Source of the DNA: an uncultured Acidobacteriota bacterium | GTDB taxonomy: Bacteria > Acidobacteriota > UBA6911 > CAINFC01 | DNA length: 64,000 nt | Direction of reading: 5' to 3' | Assembly (NCBI GenBank): GCA_903847975.1 | Contig: CAINFC010000006.1 | Span: 186,001 to 250,000 of the forward strand | Shown here: in pieces, positions 25,025-34,575 of the stretch | Numbering within the stretch: position 1 is the stretch's first letter | Layout of the letters: the number at the start of each line of letters is the position of its first letter | Position numbers and translations under genes: made by a program | The notes under the pieces: model-generated | The model's input: only the letters and a program-made list of their open reading frames with translations | The model's database searches: none | Told to the model about the DNA's origin: nothing

Positions 25025-28000
25025 ATGTTTGATTCACGGAGCCGTTTTTCCCAAAGGATTGGACCGCTTTTAACCGACCGTCCCATCCTTTCGGCCCGCA
25101 TGGCATCCGTCGCATTTTTCGCGGCATTCTTTTTTACTTTCTGCCTGGCACAAAGCCGGACGGAAACGCCTGCTCCTGAAAAAGCCTGGACCCTCGCCCT
25201 GCCCGGCCCACCGGCCGGCAGCCCCACTCTCCTTGGCCGTGCGGAGGAGATGACGGGTCTGCTGGTAACTCTGCATAACGGCACCATTCTCCACCTGGAC
25301 CGCGAAGGAAAAAGGGTTAAGGAAATGAGCATGGATCGGCCTGCAGCGGCCGCCGCTCTGTCCGCAGACCTGAGCGGCCATGGCGATTTCAGCATCGTCG
25401 GCGCCGATCTCTGGGGTTCGGTCTATGCCTTTGACAGCCTGGGCAGGAGGATGTGGAAATACGAGCGGGAAGACAAAACCGGCGGAGGGTACAACTACCT
25501 GACGGCTTTCGATCTGGACGGCGATGGCGCCCAGGAAATCCTGATGAGCAGCGCCCGCGGCAATCTTTATGCGCTTCGGGGAAACGGCCGTCTGCAAATG
25601 GAAATTCAGGTAACCCGTTACCGGGTTAGCGCCCCGGCCGTGGCGGACATCAACGGCGACGGAATGCCGGAGCTGATCTTCGGTAATGAGCGCAGTGAAA
25701 TTTATTGCCTGGGGAGCTGGGGAGAATATGTCTGGGGAAAGCACATGCCGGACTTTCGCTTCGGACGATCTCTCCCCGTCCTGGCGGATGCCGACGGAGA
25801 CGGCCGCACGGAAGCCTATATCTCCACCTCCTTTGTCGGGCAGAACCTCGGCCTTTTTCAGCTGGACGCCTCCTCGGGCGACGTTCTCTGGAAAGCCCCC
25901 AGCCGGCTTCAGGTTTACAACAGCACCGCGCTGGCCGACCTGAACGGCGACGGATTAAAAGAAATATTGTATGGCGATAAAAACACCATGCTGTATGCCG
26001 TCGATGCCCGGGGGAAACCCCTTTGGGAGAGACAGCTTCCCGGCAGGGGCATCTTCTTCTCCCCGGTGATATTCGAGTGGGGGAACGCCCGAAAGCCTTA
26101 TATTTTCCAAATAGTGCGCGATTCCGGGCCGGATGGCCATGCTCTGTTTCTCCTGAGCCCGGAGGGGAAGCTTCTGAGCAGCTGGTCGCTGGAAGGGGGT
26201 GGAGCGGGCTCCCCTTTGCTGGGCGGCTGGGCAGGAGACCGAACGCTTCGGCTGTTCGCGGTTTCCACCAACGGCAGGCTTTCCTGTTTTCGGATACCGG
26301 ACACCTCTTCTTCCACCCGGATTCTCTGGGGAAGCACCCGTTTCGATTCCGCCCTTTCGGGCCGGGAGACGGGCCCGGCAAATAAGAAAATCCTTATACG
26401 TCCACCAGCAGGTACGGACCGGAAACAATCCGATGCGATCCGCCGGGCCGCAGCTCCCGGAACAACCGTCCTGGAATTGCCGCCGATGCAGGAAGGACAG
26501 AGAGCTCATATCCGGATCACCTCTCCGGACGGGGTGCTTCGGGTAAAGATACATGGGCCCGGTTTTGGTCCGGACGCCTCATTCGATTCCTCCCGGCAAG
26601 GGGATTACCGGGTCCAGGTTCAGATACAGGACCTGGCCTCCGGAAGGCTGCTGAAGGAGCAGGCCTACCTTTTCACCCAATCTTCAGGCAATGGAAGGTC
26701 CGCGGAAACCGCTTCCGGCGGGTCTGCGGAACTCCGGCAGCTGGATAATCCCTGGGAGGATCCAATTTCAGGCCGGAGATTTACGGAACCGGCCACGGCT
26801 GCCTCCGTACCCGGACGAATCACATTGAAAATGCTGGGGAATGAATACGAATCGGCAGCCATCGCCTTGACCAACGCCTCGGATTCGCAGGCCGTTTTCC
26901 GGCTGTCCTGCAGCGATTTCAGGGACTCGAACGGGAAACAGGTGGCCGCCAGGCAGGTCCTTGAGCTGAGGGAGGTGCCGGGCATACTTCCGGAATCGAC
27001 CGGAGCTCCGGCCGAGGACGTCCTGCCGCTCCTCGGGCAGGGCCAGCTGGTCTGGATGTCCCCGCGTGAAACGCGAAAAATCTGGCTGACTATTAACAGC
27101 CGCAGCTTGCCCTCCGGCCAGTTCCGTGCCCGTCTGACGGTCGGAAACCTGCGGAGCACCCGGGTGCCGCTGGAAGCGGAAATCCTGCTCAATGTTTACC
27201 CTTTCCGCCTGCCGGACAACCGTGTCTATCGCCATGGTGACTGGCTCTACCTTGCGGGAATCAAGGACGATGAGCTTTTTGAAGCTACGCTACGGGATGC
27301 CCTGGACCACGGCACCAACGTATTCCACATCCCGGCCCTGACTTTTCAGGCGGACCGTCAGAAACGGCTGGTTGCTGTAGGAATGGAAATGCACGACAAA
27401 ATCGTCCGTCGGCTGCGTGGGAAGGCCCTTTTTCTGGTCGGCGGCTCGGTCAACCTGACCTGGCCGAAAGATTACGATCCGCCCGAATCGCTCCGGGAAA
27501 GCGCTTTTGCCGATGCGGTCCGGCTCTATGGGGAACACATGAAAGCCCTGGGGCTTGCCTACTCGGACTGGGCTTTTTACACCATGGACGAGCCCGGCCT
27601 GATGGGCAGAGATGCTTCCTACGAAAAGTGGATGCTGGGAGTGAAGCGAGTCAAGGCCGCTGATCCGAAGGTACAAATCTATGCCAATCCGGCCGGAGGG
27701 GCCCGGGCTGAAATTCTTCGCGAAATTGCTCCCTGGGTCGACATCTGGCAGCCCGATCTTCACCTGGTGCGGGACGAACCGGAAGCGCTGTCCGAAATTT
27801 TTCGAAAGGGCCAGTACTGGCATTACGAAGCTCCGGCCGACCAGCGCCACCTGGATCCGCTCGGCTATTACCGGATGAAGCCCTGGGTCGCATTTCAGAT
27901 GGGTATGACCGGCGGCGGCTACTGGGTCTATTCCTCAAGCCCCTACTGGCTGTTTGACCCGCTCCTGGGGACGGAATACGGAACCGTTTATACGACCGAC

Positions 28001-28300
28001 CGCGGACCGGTAACCACCAAGCGCTGGGAGGCTTCCCGGGACGGCATGGAGGATTTTGAGCTGCTTTGGCAGCTGCGCCTGGCCGCCCGAAAAGAAGGAT
28101 CCTCCAGGGGAGCGGAGGCATTGGGACTTCTCCAGGACGCGGTGGAATTCGTTACTCGCGGGCAGGAAAAGGTCAGCGATATCAGCCGTCAGGTGTATCC
28201 CTACACTCCGGACTATAAGACCTGGATGCAATACCGGGGAAAGCTAATCGCTGCTCTGTGTTCCTTGTCGGGTGCGGCTCTCCAGCCAGTCGGCCCATGA
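25025..28300 (+). CDS. Exported FG-GAP repeat protein with C-terminal DUF4091 (GH-like) domain
   Basis: A 1091-residue protein. A long n-region precedes the hydrophobic signal segment (MASVAFFAAFFFTFCLAQS). Residues about 160-330 hold at least four FG-GAP/VCBS-type calcium-binding repeats (DLDGDGAQEIL, DINGDGMPELIF, DADGDGRTEAYI, DLNGDGLKEILY), suggesting a beta-propeller. The middle (about 420-720) has beta-sandwich-like sequence. The C-terminal third resembles DUF4091, a glycoside-hydrolase-like (GH123-related) domain, with an acidic YTMDEPG motif near residue 855 that could be catalytic. GGGGAGG lies 5 bases before the ATG. The last 57 bases overlap the 3' end of the convergent hypB. Likely polysaccharide binding or degradation at the cell surface. 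Confidence 0.8.
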   Translation: MFDSRSRFSQRIGPLLTDRPILSARMASVAFFAAFFFTFCLAQSRTETPAPEKAWTLALPGPPAGSPTLLGRAEEMTGLLVTLHNGTILHLDREGKRVKEMSMDRPAAAAALSADLSGHGDFSIVGADLWGSVYAFDSLGRRMWKYEREDKTGGGYNYLTAFDLDGDGAQEILMSSARGNLYALRGNGRLQMEIQVTRYRVSAPAVADINGDGMPELIFGNERSEIYCLGSWGEYVWGKHMPDFRFGRSLPVLADADGDGRTEAYISTSFVGQNLGLFQLDASSGDVLWKAPSRLQVYNSTALADLNGDGLKEILYGDKNTMLYAVDARGKPLWERQLPGRGIFFSPVIFEWGNARKPYIFQIVRDSGPDGHALFLLSPEGKLLSSWSLEGGGAGSPLLGGWAGDRTLRLFAVSTNGRLSCFRIPDTSSSTRILWGSTRFDSALSGRETGPANKKILIRPPAGTDRKQSDAIRRAAAPGTTVLELPPMQEGQRAHIRITSPDGVLRVKIHGPGFGPDASFDSSRQGDYRVQVQIQDLASGRLLKEQAYLFTQSSGNGRSAETASGGSAELRQLDNPWEDPISGRRFTEPATAASVPGRITLKMLGNEYESAAIALTNASDSQAVFRLSCSDFRDSNGKQVAARQVLELREVPGILPESTGAPAEDVLPLLGQGQLVWMSPRETRKIWLTINSRSLPSGQFRARLTVGNLRSTRVPLEAEILLNVYPFRLPDNRVYRHGDWLYLAGIKDDELFEATLRDALDHGTNVFHIPALTFQADRQKRLVAVGMEMHDKIVRRLRGKALFLVGGSVNLTWPKDYDPPESLRESAFADAVRLYGEHMKALGLAYSDWAFYTMDEPGLMGRDASYEKWMLGVKRVKAADPKVQIYANPAGGARAEILREIAPWVDIWQPDLHLVRDEPEALSEIFRKGQYWHYEAPADQRHLDPLGYYRMKPWVAFQMGMTGGGYWVYSSSPYWLFDPLLGTEYGTVYTTDRGPVTTKRWEASRDGMEDFELLWQLRLAARKEGSSRGAEALGLLQDAVEFVTRGQEKVSDISRQVYPYTPDYKTWMQYRGKLIAALCSLSGAALQPVGP

Positions 28301-28921
28301 ATCCAGGCCTTCCCCCGTCCTGCAGGACACGGGGAAAAAGGCCACACCCGGGTTGAGCATCTCCACTCCCTTGCGGAAGTTGTCCATGTCGAAACTCACG
28401 TAGGGGAGCAGGTCGATCTTGTTCAGGATCAGCGCCTGCAGGCCGCGGTAAATGGCGGGATATTTAAAAGGCTTGTCATCTCCCTCCGGAACGCTGGCGA
28501 TCAGGACATCTATATCCGTCCCCAGCCGGAAGGAGGCAGGACAGACCAGGTTGCCGACATTTTCCACCAGAAGCAGGTGCATTTCCGCAAGGGGCAGCTG
28601 GGAAAGAGCGGAGGCAATCAGCGCCGCATCCAGGTGGCATCCTCCGGCGGTATTCACCTGCACGGCAGGAACTCCGGCCTGCCTGACCTTGTCTGCATCC
28701 ATGGTCACCCGGGCGGTGTCTCCCTCGATCACCCCCATCGACACCCGCGAAGACAGACGGGCGATGGTCTGCAGAATCAGGCTGGTCTTGCCTGCGCCCG
28801 GAGAGGCCATCAGGTTGATGGAGAAGATGCCGAACTTGTGCAGCCACCCGCGGTTCTGCTCCGAAACCTGATCATTGGCATTCAGAATCCGTTCCACGAC
28901 CGGAACCCGAATTTCCTTCAT
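28244..28921 (-). CDS. hypB: Hydrogenase/urease nickel-insertion GTPase HypB
   Basis: A 225-residue GTPase that works with HypA to insert nickel into the NiFe hydrogenase large subunit. Walker A ASPGAGKTS is at about 39-47. The metal-site residues Cys95-His96 (GGCHLDAAL) and Cys127 (NLVCPASF) are present, followed by the NKIDLLPY base-recognition motif. It lacks the N-terminal His-rich and CXXCGC nickel-binding stretches of E. coli HypB, so it is the short form. AGGAGGGGG before the ATG is a strong ribosome-binding site. It is the last gene of the hox-hyp cluster. Its 3' end overlaps the convergent DUF4091 gene. Confidence 0.96.
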   Translation of the reverse strand: MKEIRVPVVERILNANDQVSEQNRGWLHKFGIFSINLMASPGAGKTSLILQTIARLSSRVSMGVIEGDTARVTMDADKVRQAGVPAVQVNTAGGCHLDAALIASALSQLPLAEMHLLLVENVGNLVCPASFRLGTDIDVLIASVPEGDDKPFKYPAIYRGLQALILNKIDLLPYVSFDMDNFRKGVEMLNPGVAFFPVSCRTGEGLDSWADWLESRTRQGTQSSD

Positions 28922-28957
28922 TGATCCTTCCCCCTCCTGAAGCCGCCGCTTCGGTCT

Positions 28958-29308
28958 TTATTCGTCGACATCGATATCAATGGAATGTAAAAAAAATTCG
29001 TTCCCCGCCATGAGCTTTGCCTGGTGACTCCCGCACTGCGGGCAAAAAGCCAGCTCTGAATCCATGACAAACTCGAGCTGGCATGCCTGGCATGCAAAGC
29101 GGGCGGATATTCTTTCGATTTGCAGCTTCGATCCGCGGCAAATCGTGCCCTCGCCGAGAATCTGCCAGTAGAATTCCAGGGACTCTCCGACGAATCCGGC
29201 CAGGTCTCCGACCACCAGGTTGACCTGGCGCACTCGCCGCGCATCCGCCTCTGCCGCATGGCGCAGTACGGTTTTCAGCAGATCTTCGGTTACCGCCAGC
29301 TCGTGCAA
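28958..29308 (-). CDS. hypA: Hydrogenase nickel-incorporation protein HypA
   Basis: A 116-residue nickel chaperone. The N-terminus HELAVTEDLL fixes the start at a TTG codon (initiator Met then His2, the nickel ligand), with AGGAGA about 10 bases upstream. The zinc site is formed by two CxxC pairs (Cys73, Cys76, Cys89, Cys92). The acidic end DIDVDE is typical of the family. The longer frame upstream is the tail region of hoxH read in another frame. It lies between hoxH and hypB, as in many hox operons. Confidence 0.94.
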   Translation of the reverse strand: MHELAVTEDLLKTVLRHAAEADARRVRQVNLVVGDLAGFVGESLEFYWQILGEGTICRGSKLQIERISARFACQACQLEFVMDSELAFCPQCGSHQAKLMAGNEFFLHSIDIDVDE

Positions 29309-29372
29309 TTCCGAATGTTCTCCTGCGCTCTCCGCCGGGCAACGATGCAGCGGCGCGCCGCTCCCCAGAGGC

Positions 29373-30794
29373 TCACGGCCGTTCCACCCGGTCGCATAGC
29401 CTGCCGTCCGCGCCGTACAGTTCGATTTGCAGCGGGATCCGGCCCTGGGCATGCGTGGAACAGCTCAGGCAGGGATCGAAGGCCCGGATCCCCGATTCCA
29501 CGCGGTTCAGCATGCCTTCCGGAAGGGTATCGCCCTTCACGTAGTGCCGGGCAATCTGCAGGATGGCGCGGTTCATGGGCAGATTGTTTTGACCGGTGGC
29601 GATCACCATGTTCACCCAGGTCACCAGCCCCCCGTCCCGCACTTTGTAATGATGGAACAGGGTTCCCCGCGGCGCTTCCAGCGCCCCGACGGCTTCAAAG
29701 CGGTTGCGCCTGGCGATGGCCCTCACGTTTTCGTCCAGGATGTCCGGATGCTCCAGAAGCTCGGTCATTTTTTCCAGGCAGAAAAGAATTTCTATGAGGC
29801 GGGCGTAGTGATAATGAAAGGAGCTGAGCACCACGGGCCGCCCCAGCTGGCGGAATTCAGCCAGTTCGGCATCCGCCAGAGGCGTTCCGCAGTGGGTGGC
29901 CACGTTGAGCCGGGCCAGCGGTCCGACGCGGTACATTCCTCCCGGGTAACCGATCGGCTTGTAGTACGGAGATTTCAGGTAGGACCAGGTCTCGACCGCC
30001 TCGCCGATATAGTCCTGGTACCGGGCCGGCTCCAGCTGATCGGCCACCAGAGCTCCGGTGGCATCGATGATCCGCAGCTTCCCGTCATAGTGTTCCAGCC
30101 CGCCGGACGGGGTCACCATGCCCATGAAAAGGGAAGGGAAGCTGCCGAAAAACCTGGCTTCCTCGTGAAACCGGTCCAGGGTGTGCTTGTATAAATCCAT
30201 GGTCCGGATCGCGATCTGCATCGCCTCCGGAATCATGCCCAGGATGGCCTCCCGTCCTTCTGCCGAGAGCGGAGTTTTGACTCCGCCGGGAACGCCCCAA
30301 CCGGAATGAATTTTTCGGGATCCAAGAATCTGAATGACCTCCTGGCCGAAACGCCGCAGCCGTATGCCGCTTCGGGTCAGCTCCGGATGCGCGGCAATCA
30401 GCCCCATTACGTTGCGTTCATTCGGGTCGGAATCGAACCCCAGCAGCAGGTCGGGCGAGCTGAGGTGAAAAAAACTCAAAGCGTGGGACTGGATCAGCTG
30501 GCCGAAGTGCATGATACGGCGCAGCCGAACCGCCGCCTCCGGTATTTCAACCGCCAGCAGGGCGTCCCCGGTCTTTGCGGAAGCCAGGAGATGGCTGACC
30601 GGGCAGATCCCGCAGATCCGGGCGGTAATGGCAGGCATCTCCCGGAAGGACCTCCCTTCGCAAAATTTTTCGAACCCCCTGAATTCCGTCACATGAAAAC
30701 GGCAGTCGGCGACCTGTCCGGCATCATCCAGCTGGATGCTTATCTTGGCATGGCCCTCTATTCGGGTTACCGGGTCAATAACAATTTGTTGCAT
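29373..30794 (-). CDS. hoxH: NAD-linked NiFe hydrogenase large subunit HoxH
   Basis: A 473-residue catalytic subunit of a group 3d bidirectional hydrogenase that couples H2 and NAD+/NADH. The N-terminal nickel-site pair Cys61/Cys64 lies in [10 protein letters not shown]. The C-terminal pair Cys442/Cys445 lies in DPCLSCSTH. About 25 residues follow His448, as expected for a precursor trimmed by a HoxW-type endopeptidase, which is not in this window. It is separated from hoxY by 153 bases holding two strong hairpins, one resembling an intrinsic terminator. The ribosome-binding site is weak (AGAG). Confidence 0.97.
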   Translation of the reverse strand: MQQIVIDPVTRIEGHAKISIQLDDAGQVADCRFHVTEFRGFEKFCEGRSFREMPAITARICGICPVSHLLASAKTGDALLAVEIPEAAVRLRRIMHFGQLIQSHALSFFHLSSPDLLLGFDSDPNERNVMGLIAAHPELTRSGIRLRRFGQEVIQILGSRKIHSGWGVPGGVKTPLSAEGREAILGMIPEAMQIAIRTMDLYKHTLDRFHEEARFFGSFPSLFMGMVTPSGGLEHYDGKLRIIDATGALVADQLEPARYQDYIGEAVETWSYLKSPYYKPIGYPGGMYRVGPLARLNVATHCGTPLADAELAEFRQLGRPVVLSSFHYHYARLIEILFCLEKMTELLEHPDILDENVRAIARRNRFEAVGALEAPRGTLFHHYKVRDGGLVTWVNMVIATGQNNLPMNRAILQIARHYVKGDTLPEGMLNRVESGIRAFDPCLSCSTHAQGRIPLQIELYGADGRLCDRVERP

Positions 30795-30815
30795 GATTCA
30801 CTCTGGTAAAATCAG

Positions 30816-30839
30816 AAAAACCGCCTCGCGAAAAGGCGG
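30816..30839 (-). terminator. Terminator-like hairpin between hoxY and hoxH
   Basis: On the minus strand, CCGCCT (30839-30834) pairs with AGGCGG (30826-30821) around a 7-base loop, then T5 (30820-30816) and CTGATTTT. It lies 21 bases before the hoxH ATG, so it may attenuate transcription into hoxH. Confidence 0.6.
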
Positions 30840-30859
30840 ATCACCCAATATTCTTTCGA

Positions 30860-30894
30860 GGCCCGCAAGTCCCCCGGCAGCAGGGGAGCGGGCC
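30860..30894 (-). repeat. Strong hairpin downstream of hoxY
   Basis: Perfect 7-bp arms GGCCCGC/GCGGGCC enclose a further TCCCC/GGGGGA pairing. It lies between the hoxY stop and the terminator-like hairpin. It may protect the hoxEFUY mRNA 3' end. Confidence 0.6.
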
Positions 30895-30947
30895 GATTCC
30901 ATTCTCCATGATCCATTTTCAATTTTCCATTTCCGGGGAACTGGCTC

Positions 30948-31532
30948 CTATCCGTATTTCAGCTTGTCGGACAGATCCGGGCTTCTCCCCTCCAGCAACT
31001 CGGAGATCAGATAGAAAATCAGGTCGGCCGAGGGAGGACAGCCGGGAAGGAACAGATCGACCGGCACGGCCTGGTGCACGGGGATCACCCGGTCGAGGAG
31101 CCGGGGCAGGATCCCGCCGGACCTCGGCACGCCTGGATGGAGGGAGGCATTCTCGACAAAGGAGCGGTCCATCACCACCCCGGCGCTGGACTGCGTATTG
31201 CGCATGCTGGTAACATTCCCGGTTACGGCACAATCCCCGAAAGCGACCAGCAGCCGGCTTTTTTTCCTGGCCTCCTGCAGGTGATGGAGGTTGTCCTCAT
31301 TGGCCACCGCTCCTTCCACCAGCACGACGTCCACCTGGTCCGGAAACTCCTTCCGGTCGACCAGCGGTCCGTAGACCAGCGAAATGCGGGGGGCAAGGTC
31401 CATCAGACGCTCATCCATATCCAGAAAGGACATATGGCAGCCGGCGCAGCCGCCCAGCCAGAGGGTGGCGATGCGAGGCCGGGCTCTGTGGTTGGCGTTG
31501 CCCGGCGTTTCCGTTCCCATTATTGAATCCAT
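30948..31532 (-). CDS. hoxY: NAD-linked NiFe hydrogenase small subunit HoxY
   Basis: A 194-residue electron-transfer subunit carrying the proximal [4Fe-4S] cluster. Cluster ligands are visible in [28 protein letters not shown] and [12 protein letters not shown]. The open frame runs further upstream inside hoxU; I chose the ATG at 31532 because GGGAGA lies 8 bases before it. An ATG at 31520 is also possible. It overlaps hoxU by 13 bases, suggesting coupled translation. It is cytoplasmic, without the Tat signal of membrane-bound uptake hydrogenases. Confidence 0.95.
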   Translation of the reverse strand: MDSIMGTETPGNANHRARPRIATLWLGGCAGCHMSFLDMDERLMDLAPRISLVYGPLVDRKEFPDQVDVVLVEGAVANEDNLHHLQEARKKSRLLVAFGDCAVTGNVTSMRNTQSSAGVVMDRSFVENASLHPGVPRSGGILPRLLDRVIPVHQAVPVDLFLPGCPPSADLIFYLISELLEGRSPDLSDKLKYG

Positions 31533-32236
31533 AAATGCTTCTCCCGCGCCGTTTTGATATAAACCAGAAAATCGCGCTGCTTGACCACCTCCGCCGCCGA
31601 TCGCCCTTTTTCGAACAGGGCGCCCGTAGGACATACCTGCACGCACTTTCCGCAGCCGGTGCAGCTGCCGGATTTGCCCCAGAGCTGGTTCAGGTCGGTG
31701 ATGATCCTGGACGACCCTCCGCGACCCATGACGTCGCGGGTGTGGGCCCCCTCCATTTCGTGGCACACCCTCACGCAGCGGGTGCAGAGCACGCAGCGGT
31801 TATGATCCATGATGAAACGTTCATGGGAAGCGTCCACCTCCACAGCCGGGCACTGGTATTCGAACCGCACGTGGTCCATTCCCACGTCGTAGCCCATCTG
31901 CTGCAGATCGCACTGCCCGTTGATGACACAGATGGAGCAGAAGTGGTTGCGCTCCGCGAACAGCAACTCCAGGATCATCCGCCGGTACTTGACCAGCCGC
32001 TCGGAATGAGTGGTCACCTCCATCCCTTCGGTGATCCGGGTCATGCAGGCCGGGTGCAGCTTGTTGCTCCCGGCCAGTTCCACCAGGCAAAGCCGGCAGG
32101 CTCCGATGGGGGTCAACCCGTCCAGGTGGCAGAGCGTGGGCAGCTCGATCCCGTTTTCCCGCAGCACATCGAGCAGGGTCTGATCTTCGCTGGCGCTGAC
32201 CATCTGGCCGTTGATCATCAGTGTCTTGACGCTCAT
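31520..32236 (-). CDS. hoxU: Hydrogenase diaphorase iron-sulfur subunit HoxU
   Basis: A 238-residue subunit homologous to the N-terminal part of NuoG. The [2Fe-2S] ligands are in [16 protein letters not shown] and HPACMT. The His/Cys cluster region is [19 protein letters not shown], followed by two ferredoxin-type [4Fe-4S] sites, [11 protein letters not shown] and [15 protein letters not shown]. The ATG at 32236 follows AAAAGGAGA and overlaps the hoxF stop by four bases (ATGA). It passes electrons between HoxF and HoxY. Confidence 0.96.
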   Translation of the reverse strand: MSVKTLMINGQMVSASEDQTLLDVLRENGIELPTLCHLDGLTPIGACRLCLVELAGSNKLHPACMTRITEGMEVTTHSERLVKYRRMILELLFAERNHFCSICVINGQCDLQQMGYDVGMDHVRFEYQCPAVEVDASHERFIMDHNRCVLCTRCVRVCHEMEGAHTRDVMGRGGSSRIITDLNQLWGKSGSCTGCGKCVQVCPTGALFEKGRSAAEVVKQRDFLVYIKTAREKHLWIQ

Positions 32237-33942
32237 AGGCAGTTCTCCTTTTCCTGAACCGGTTCCGCCGATCCGCAGGCGGCATCCGGAGCCCCCATCC
32301 GGCAGACCCCGGCCGGGCATGTTTTCTGCTCGATATGCGCCAGATATTCCTCCCGGAAATAGCGCAGGGTGCTCACCACCGGATTGGGGGCCGTCTGCCC
32401 CAGTCCGCAAAGGCTGGTGTGCTTGAGCAGGTCGCAGAGTTCCTCCATGAGTTCCAGGTCATGGAGACTGGCGGTTCCGCTGCTTATTTTCTCAAGAATA
32501 CGGTAGATCTGTGCGGTACCCGCACGGCAGGGAACGCACTTTCCGCACGACTCATCCATGCAGAACTGCATGAAAAACCGGGCGACATCGACCATGCAGG
32601 ACGTCTCGTCCATGACGATCAGCCCCCCGGATCCCATCATCGATCCTACCTTGATAAGGGATTCATAATCGATCGGCAGATCGAGGTGCGGCAGCGGAAT
32701 GCAGCCTCCCGAGGGGCCTCCGGTCTGCGCCGCCTTGAACTGCTTCCCGTCCGGTATCCCTCCGCCGATGTCGAAAATGACCTGCCGGAGGCTTATCCCC
32801 ATGGGAACCTCGATCAGGCCGGTATGGACGATCTTTCCGGCCAGAGCGAAAACCTTGGTCCCCTTGCTTTTTTCCGTACCGATCCGGGAAAACCACTGCC
32901 CGCCGTTGCGGACGATGGCGGGAACATTGGCAAACGTCTCCACGTTGTTGATCAGGGTAGGCATGTCCCATAGCCCCTTTTCGGCCGGAAAGGGAGGCCG
33001 GGGCCTGGGCGTTCCACGATTCCCTTCGATGGAGCCGATCAATGCCGTTTCCTCGCCGCAGACAAAAGCTCCCGCGCCGATGCGCAGATCCACCCGGAAA
33101 TTGAAAGCCGATTCCAGGATGCGGTTTCCAAGCAGCTGCACCTTTTCGGCCTGGCGGATGGCGGTTTTCAGGCGGCTGATGGCCATCGGATATTCGCCGC
33201 GCACGTAAATATAGCCTTGCTCTGCGCCAATGGCATACGCCGCCAGGGCCATCCCTTCCAGGATCCGGTGGGGATCTCCTTCCAGTATGCTCCGGTCCAT
33301 AAAAGCGCCAGGATCCCCCTCATCGGCATTGCAAACGACAAACTTCCTGGATCCCTTGGATTTGGCGACCGTGCTCCACTTCAGTCCGGTCGGGTAGCCT
33401 CCCCCGCCGCGGCCCCGCAGCCCGCTCTGAGTGACCTCCCGGACGACGTCCATGGGGGTCATCTCCGAAACCGCCTTCCACAGGGCGCTGTACCCGTCCG
33501 CACCGATGTAGTCCTCCAGACGTTCCGGATTGATCCGGCCGGCATTTTCCAGGACGATCTTATACTGGCTGCGGAAAAACGGGTCGTCGAGAGGATACAG
33601 GAATTGAGCCAGGGGCTGATCGCCGCCCAGGTGATGCCGGACGATCTCCGCCACCATGCCTTCGTTGACATGGTGGTAGAGCCATCGTTCCCAGCTATCT
33701 TCGCGGTATCTTTGGATTTCCACCAGGGGACCTGCATGACAAAGACCCAGGCAGCCGGTCCCATATAATAGGATCTGCTCCCCGAGGCCCGCTTCGTTGA
33801 CCGCCTTCTGAAAGATCTCCCGGATGCTTGTGCTTCCCAGGGAGTGGCATCCGGCGGCGGCACAAACGGCAACGCAATACTTTGCCTGCCTGCGGGCCGC
33901 CTGCTCTTTTTCTGCCGCAGCCAATAATTCTTCGCCAGTCAT
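32233..33942 (-). CDS. hoxF: Hydrogenase NADH-binding diaphorase subunit HoxF
   Basis: A 569-residue NuoF homologue that oxidises or reduces NAD(H). The N-terminal thioredoxin-like [2Fe-2S] domain has cysteines in CAAAGCHS and GCLGLC. The FMN/NADH region has [30 protein letters not shown] and [19 protein letters not shown]. The [4Fe-4S] site is [12 protein letters not shown] with a distal Cys in TSLCGLG. The start is ATG at 33942, overlapping the hoxE stop (ATGA), with GGAGG upstream. The open frame upstream to 34179 is not used. Confidence 0.97.
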   Translation of the reverse strand: MTGEELLAAAEKEQAARRQAKYCVAVCAAAGCHSLGSTSIREIFQKAVNEAGLGEQILLYGTGCLGLCHAGPLVEIQRYREDSWERWLYHHVNEGMVAEIVRHHLGGDQPLAQFLYPLDDPFFRSQYKIVLENAGRINPERLEDYIGADGYSALWKAVSEMTPMDVVREVTQSGLRGRGGGGYPTGLKWSTVAKSKGSRKFVVCNADEGDPGAFMDRSILEGDPHRILEGMALAAYAIGAEQGYIYVRGEYPMAISRLKTAIRQAEKVQLLGNRILESAFNFRVDLRIGAGAFVCGEETALIGSIEGNRGTPRPRPPFPAEKGLWDMPTLINNVETFANVPAIVRNGGQWFSRIGTEKSKGTKVFALAGKIVHTGLIEVPMGISLRQVIFDIGGGIPDGKQFKAAQTGGPSGGCIPLPHLDLPIDYESLIKVGSMMGSGGLIVMDETSCMVDVARFFMQFCMDESCGKCVPCRAGTAQIYRILEKISSGTASLHDLELMEELCDLLKHTSLCGLGQTAPNPVVSTLRYFREEYLAHIEQKTCPAGVCRMGAPDAACGSAEPVQEKENCL

Positions 33943-34445
33943 AACGTTTCCATCCTCCACTGTTGCGTTCGTTGCAAGGCGTACTGGGGAGAGACCTGTC
34001 CTTCGACGGCGCCGTCGAACACTACGGCCGGAGCGATACCGCAGGCGCCGACACAGCGTGCCGTGGTAATGGAAAGCAGGCCGTCCGGCGTCGTCTCTCC
34101 TGCCTTGATCCCATGTTCTTTTTCCAGTGCGGAGAGAATGTCCGCAGCGCCCTTCACGTAGCACGCGGTTCCCATACATACCACGCAGGTGTGCTTTCCC
34201 TGGGGTTTCATGGAAAAAAAGTTATAGAAGGTGGCCACCCCGTAGGCGCGGCTGGGTGGTACGCGTAGAGCGCGGGCCACATAGATCAGCAGATCTTCTT
34301 CCAGAAAGCCGAACAGCTCCTGGGCGGTATGCAGCACTTCCAGGATGGCGTTGGGCTGAAACTGGTGACGCTTGATGGCGGCATCGAGGATCTTGTATCG
34401 CTTGTCGCCGCGGGGCGGCGGAAGGGAGGTTGGTTTTTCGGGCAT
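33939..34445 (-). CDS. hoxE: Hydrogenase [2Fe-2S] subunit HoxE
   Basis: A 168-residue NuoE-like subunit. [2Fe-2S] ligands Cys90, Cys95 (CMGTAC), Cys131 and Cys135 (CVGAC) follow the NuoE pattern. It also has [17 protein letters not shown], a typical family segment. It is the first gene of the hoxEFUYH-hypAB cluster, preceded by a promoter (TTGACT-16-TAAAAT) and palindromic sequences. The hoxE subunit places this enzyme with pentameric bidirectional Hox hydrogenases. Confidence 0.96.
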   Translation of the reverse strand: MPEKPTSLPPPRGDKRYKILDAAIKRHQFQPNAILEVLHTAQELFGFLEEDLLIYVARALRVPPSRAYGVATFYNFFSMKPQGKHTCVVCMGTACYVKGAADILSALEKEHGIKAGETTPDGLLSITTARCVGACGIAPAVVFDGAVEGQVSPQYALQRTQQWRMETL

Positions 34446-34468
34446 GGATGATTTCCTGTAGCGATGGA

Positions 34469-34488
34469 TTTCAATATATATATTAAAA
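34469..34488 (-). promoter_or_regulatory. AT-rich palindrome in the hox leader (possible operator)
   Basis: A 20-base near-perfect palindrome (9 of 10 pairs; core AATATATATATT) lies just downstream of the predicted hox start site. It could be an operator, perhaps for an Fnr/Crp-type or redox regulator. This is inferred from symmetry only. Confidence 0.35.
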
Positions 34489-34496
34489 CGGGAGCA

Positions 34497-34524
34497 ATTT
34501 TACTACAGAAAAGACCGGAGTCAA
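34497..34524 (-). promoter_or_regulatory. Putative hox operon promoter
   Basis: On the minus strand, TTGACT (34524-34519) and TAAAAT (34502-34497) are spaced by 16 bases. The start would fall about 45 bases upstream of the hoxE ATG, which has an AGGAAA ribosome-binding site. Confidence 0.6.
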
Positions 34525-34526
34525 GT

Positions 34527-34542
34527 TTCCGGAATTCCGGAA
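34527..34542. promoter_or_regulatory. Perfect 16-bp palindrome between hoxE and gltS
   Basis: TTCCGGAATTCCGGAA is fully self-complementary. It sits directly upstream of the hox -35 box and 33 bases before the divergent gltS ATG, a good position for a dimeric regulator serving one or both genes. Confidence 0.4.
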
Positions 34543-34575
34543 TGGTAAAATAAAGGCTGCTTCGGATTCGGACCT

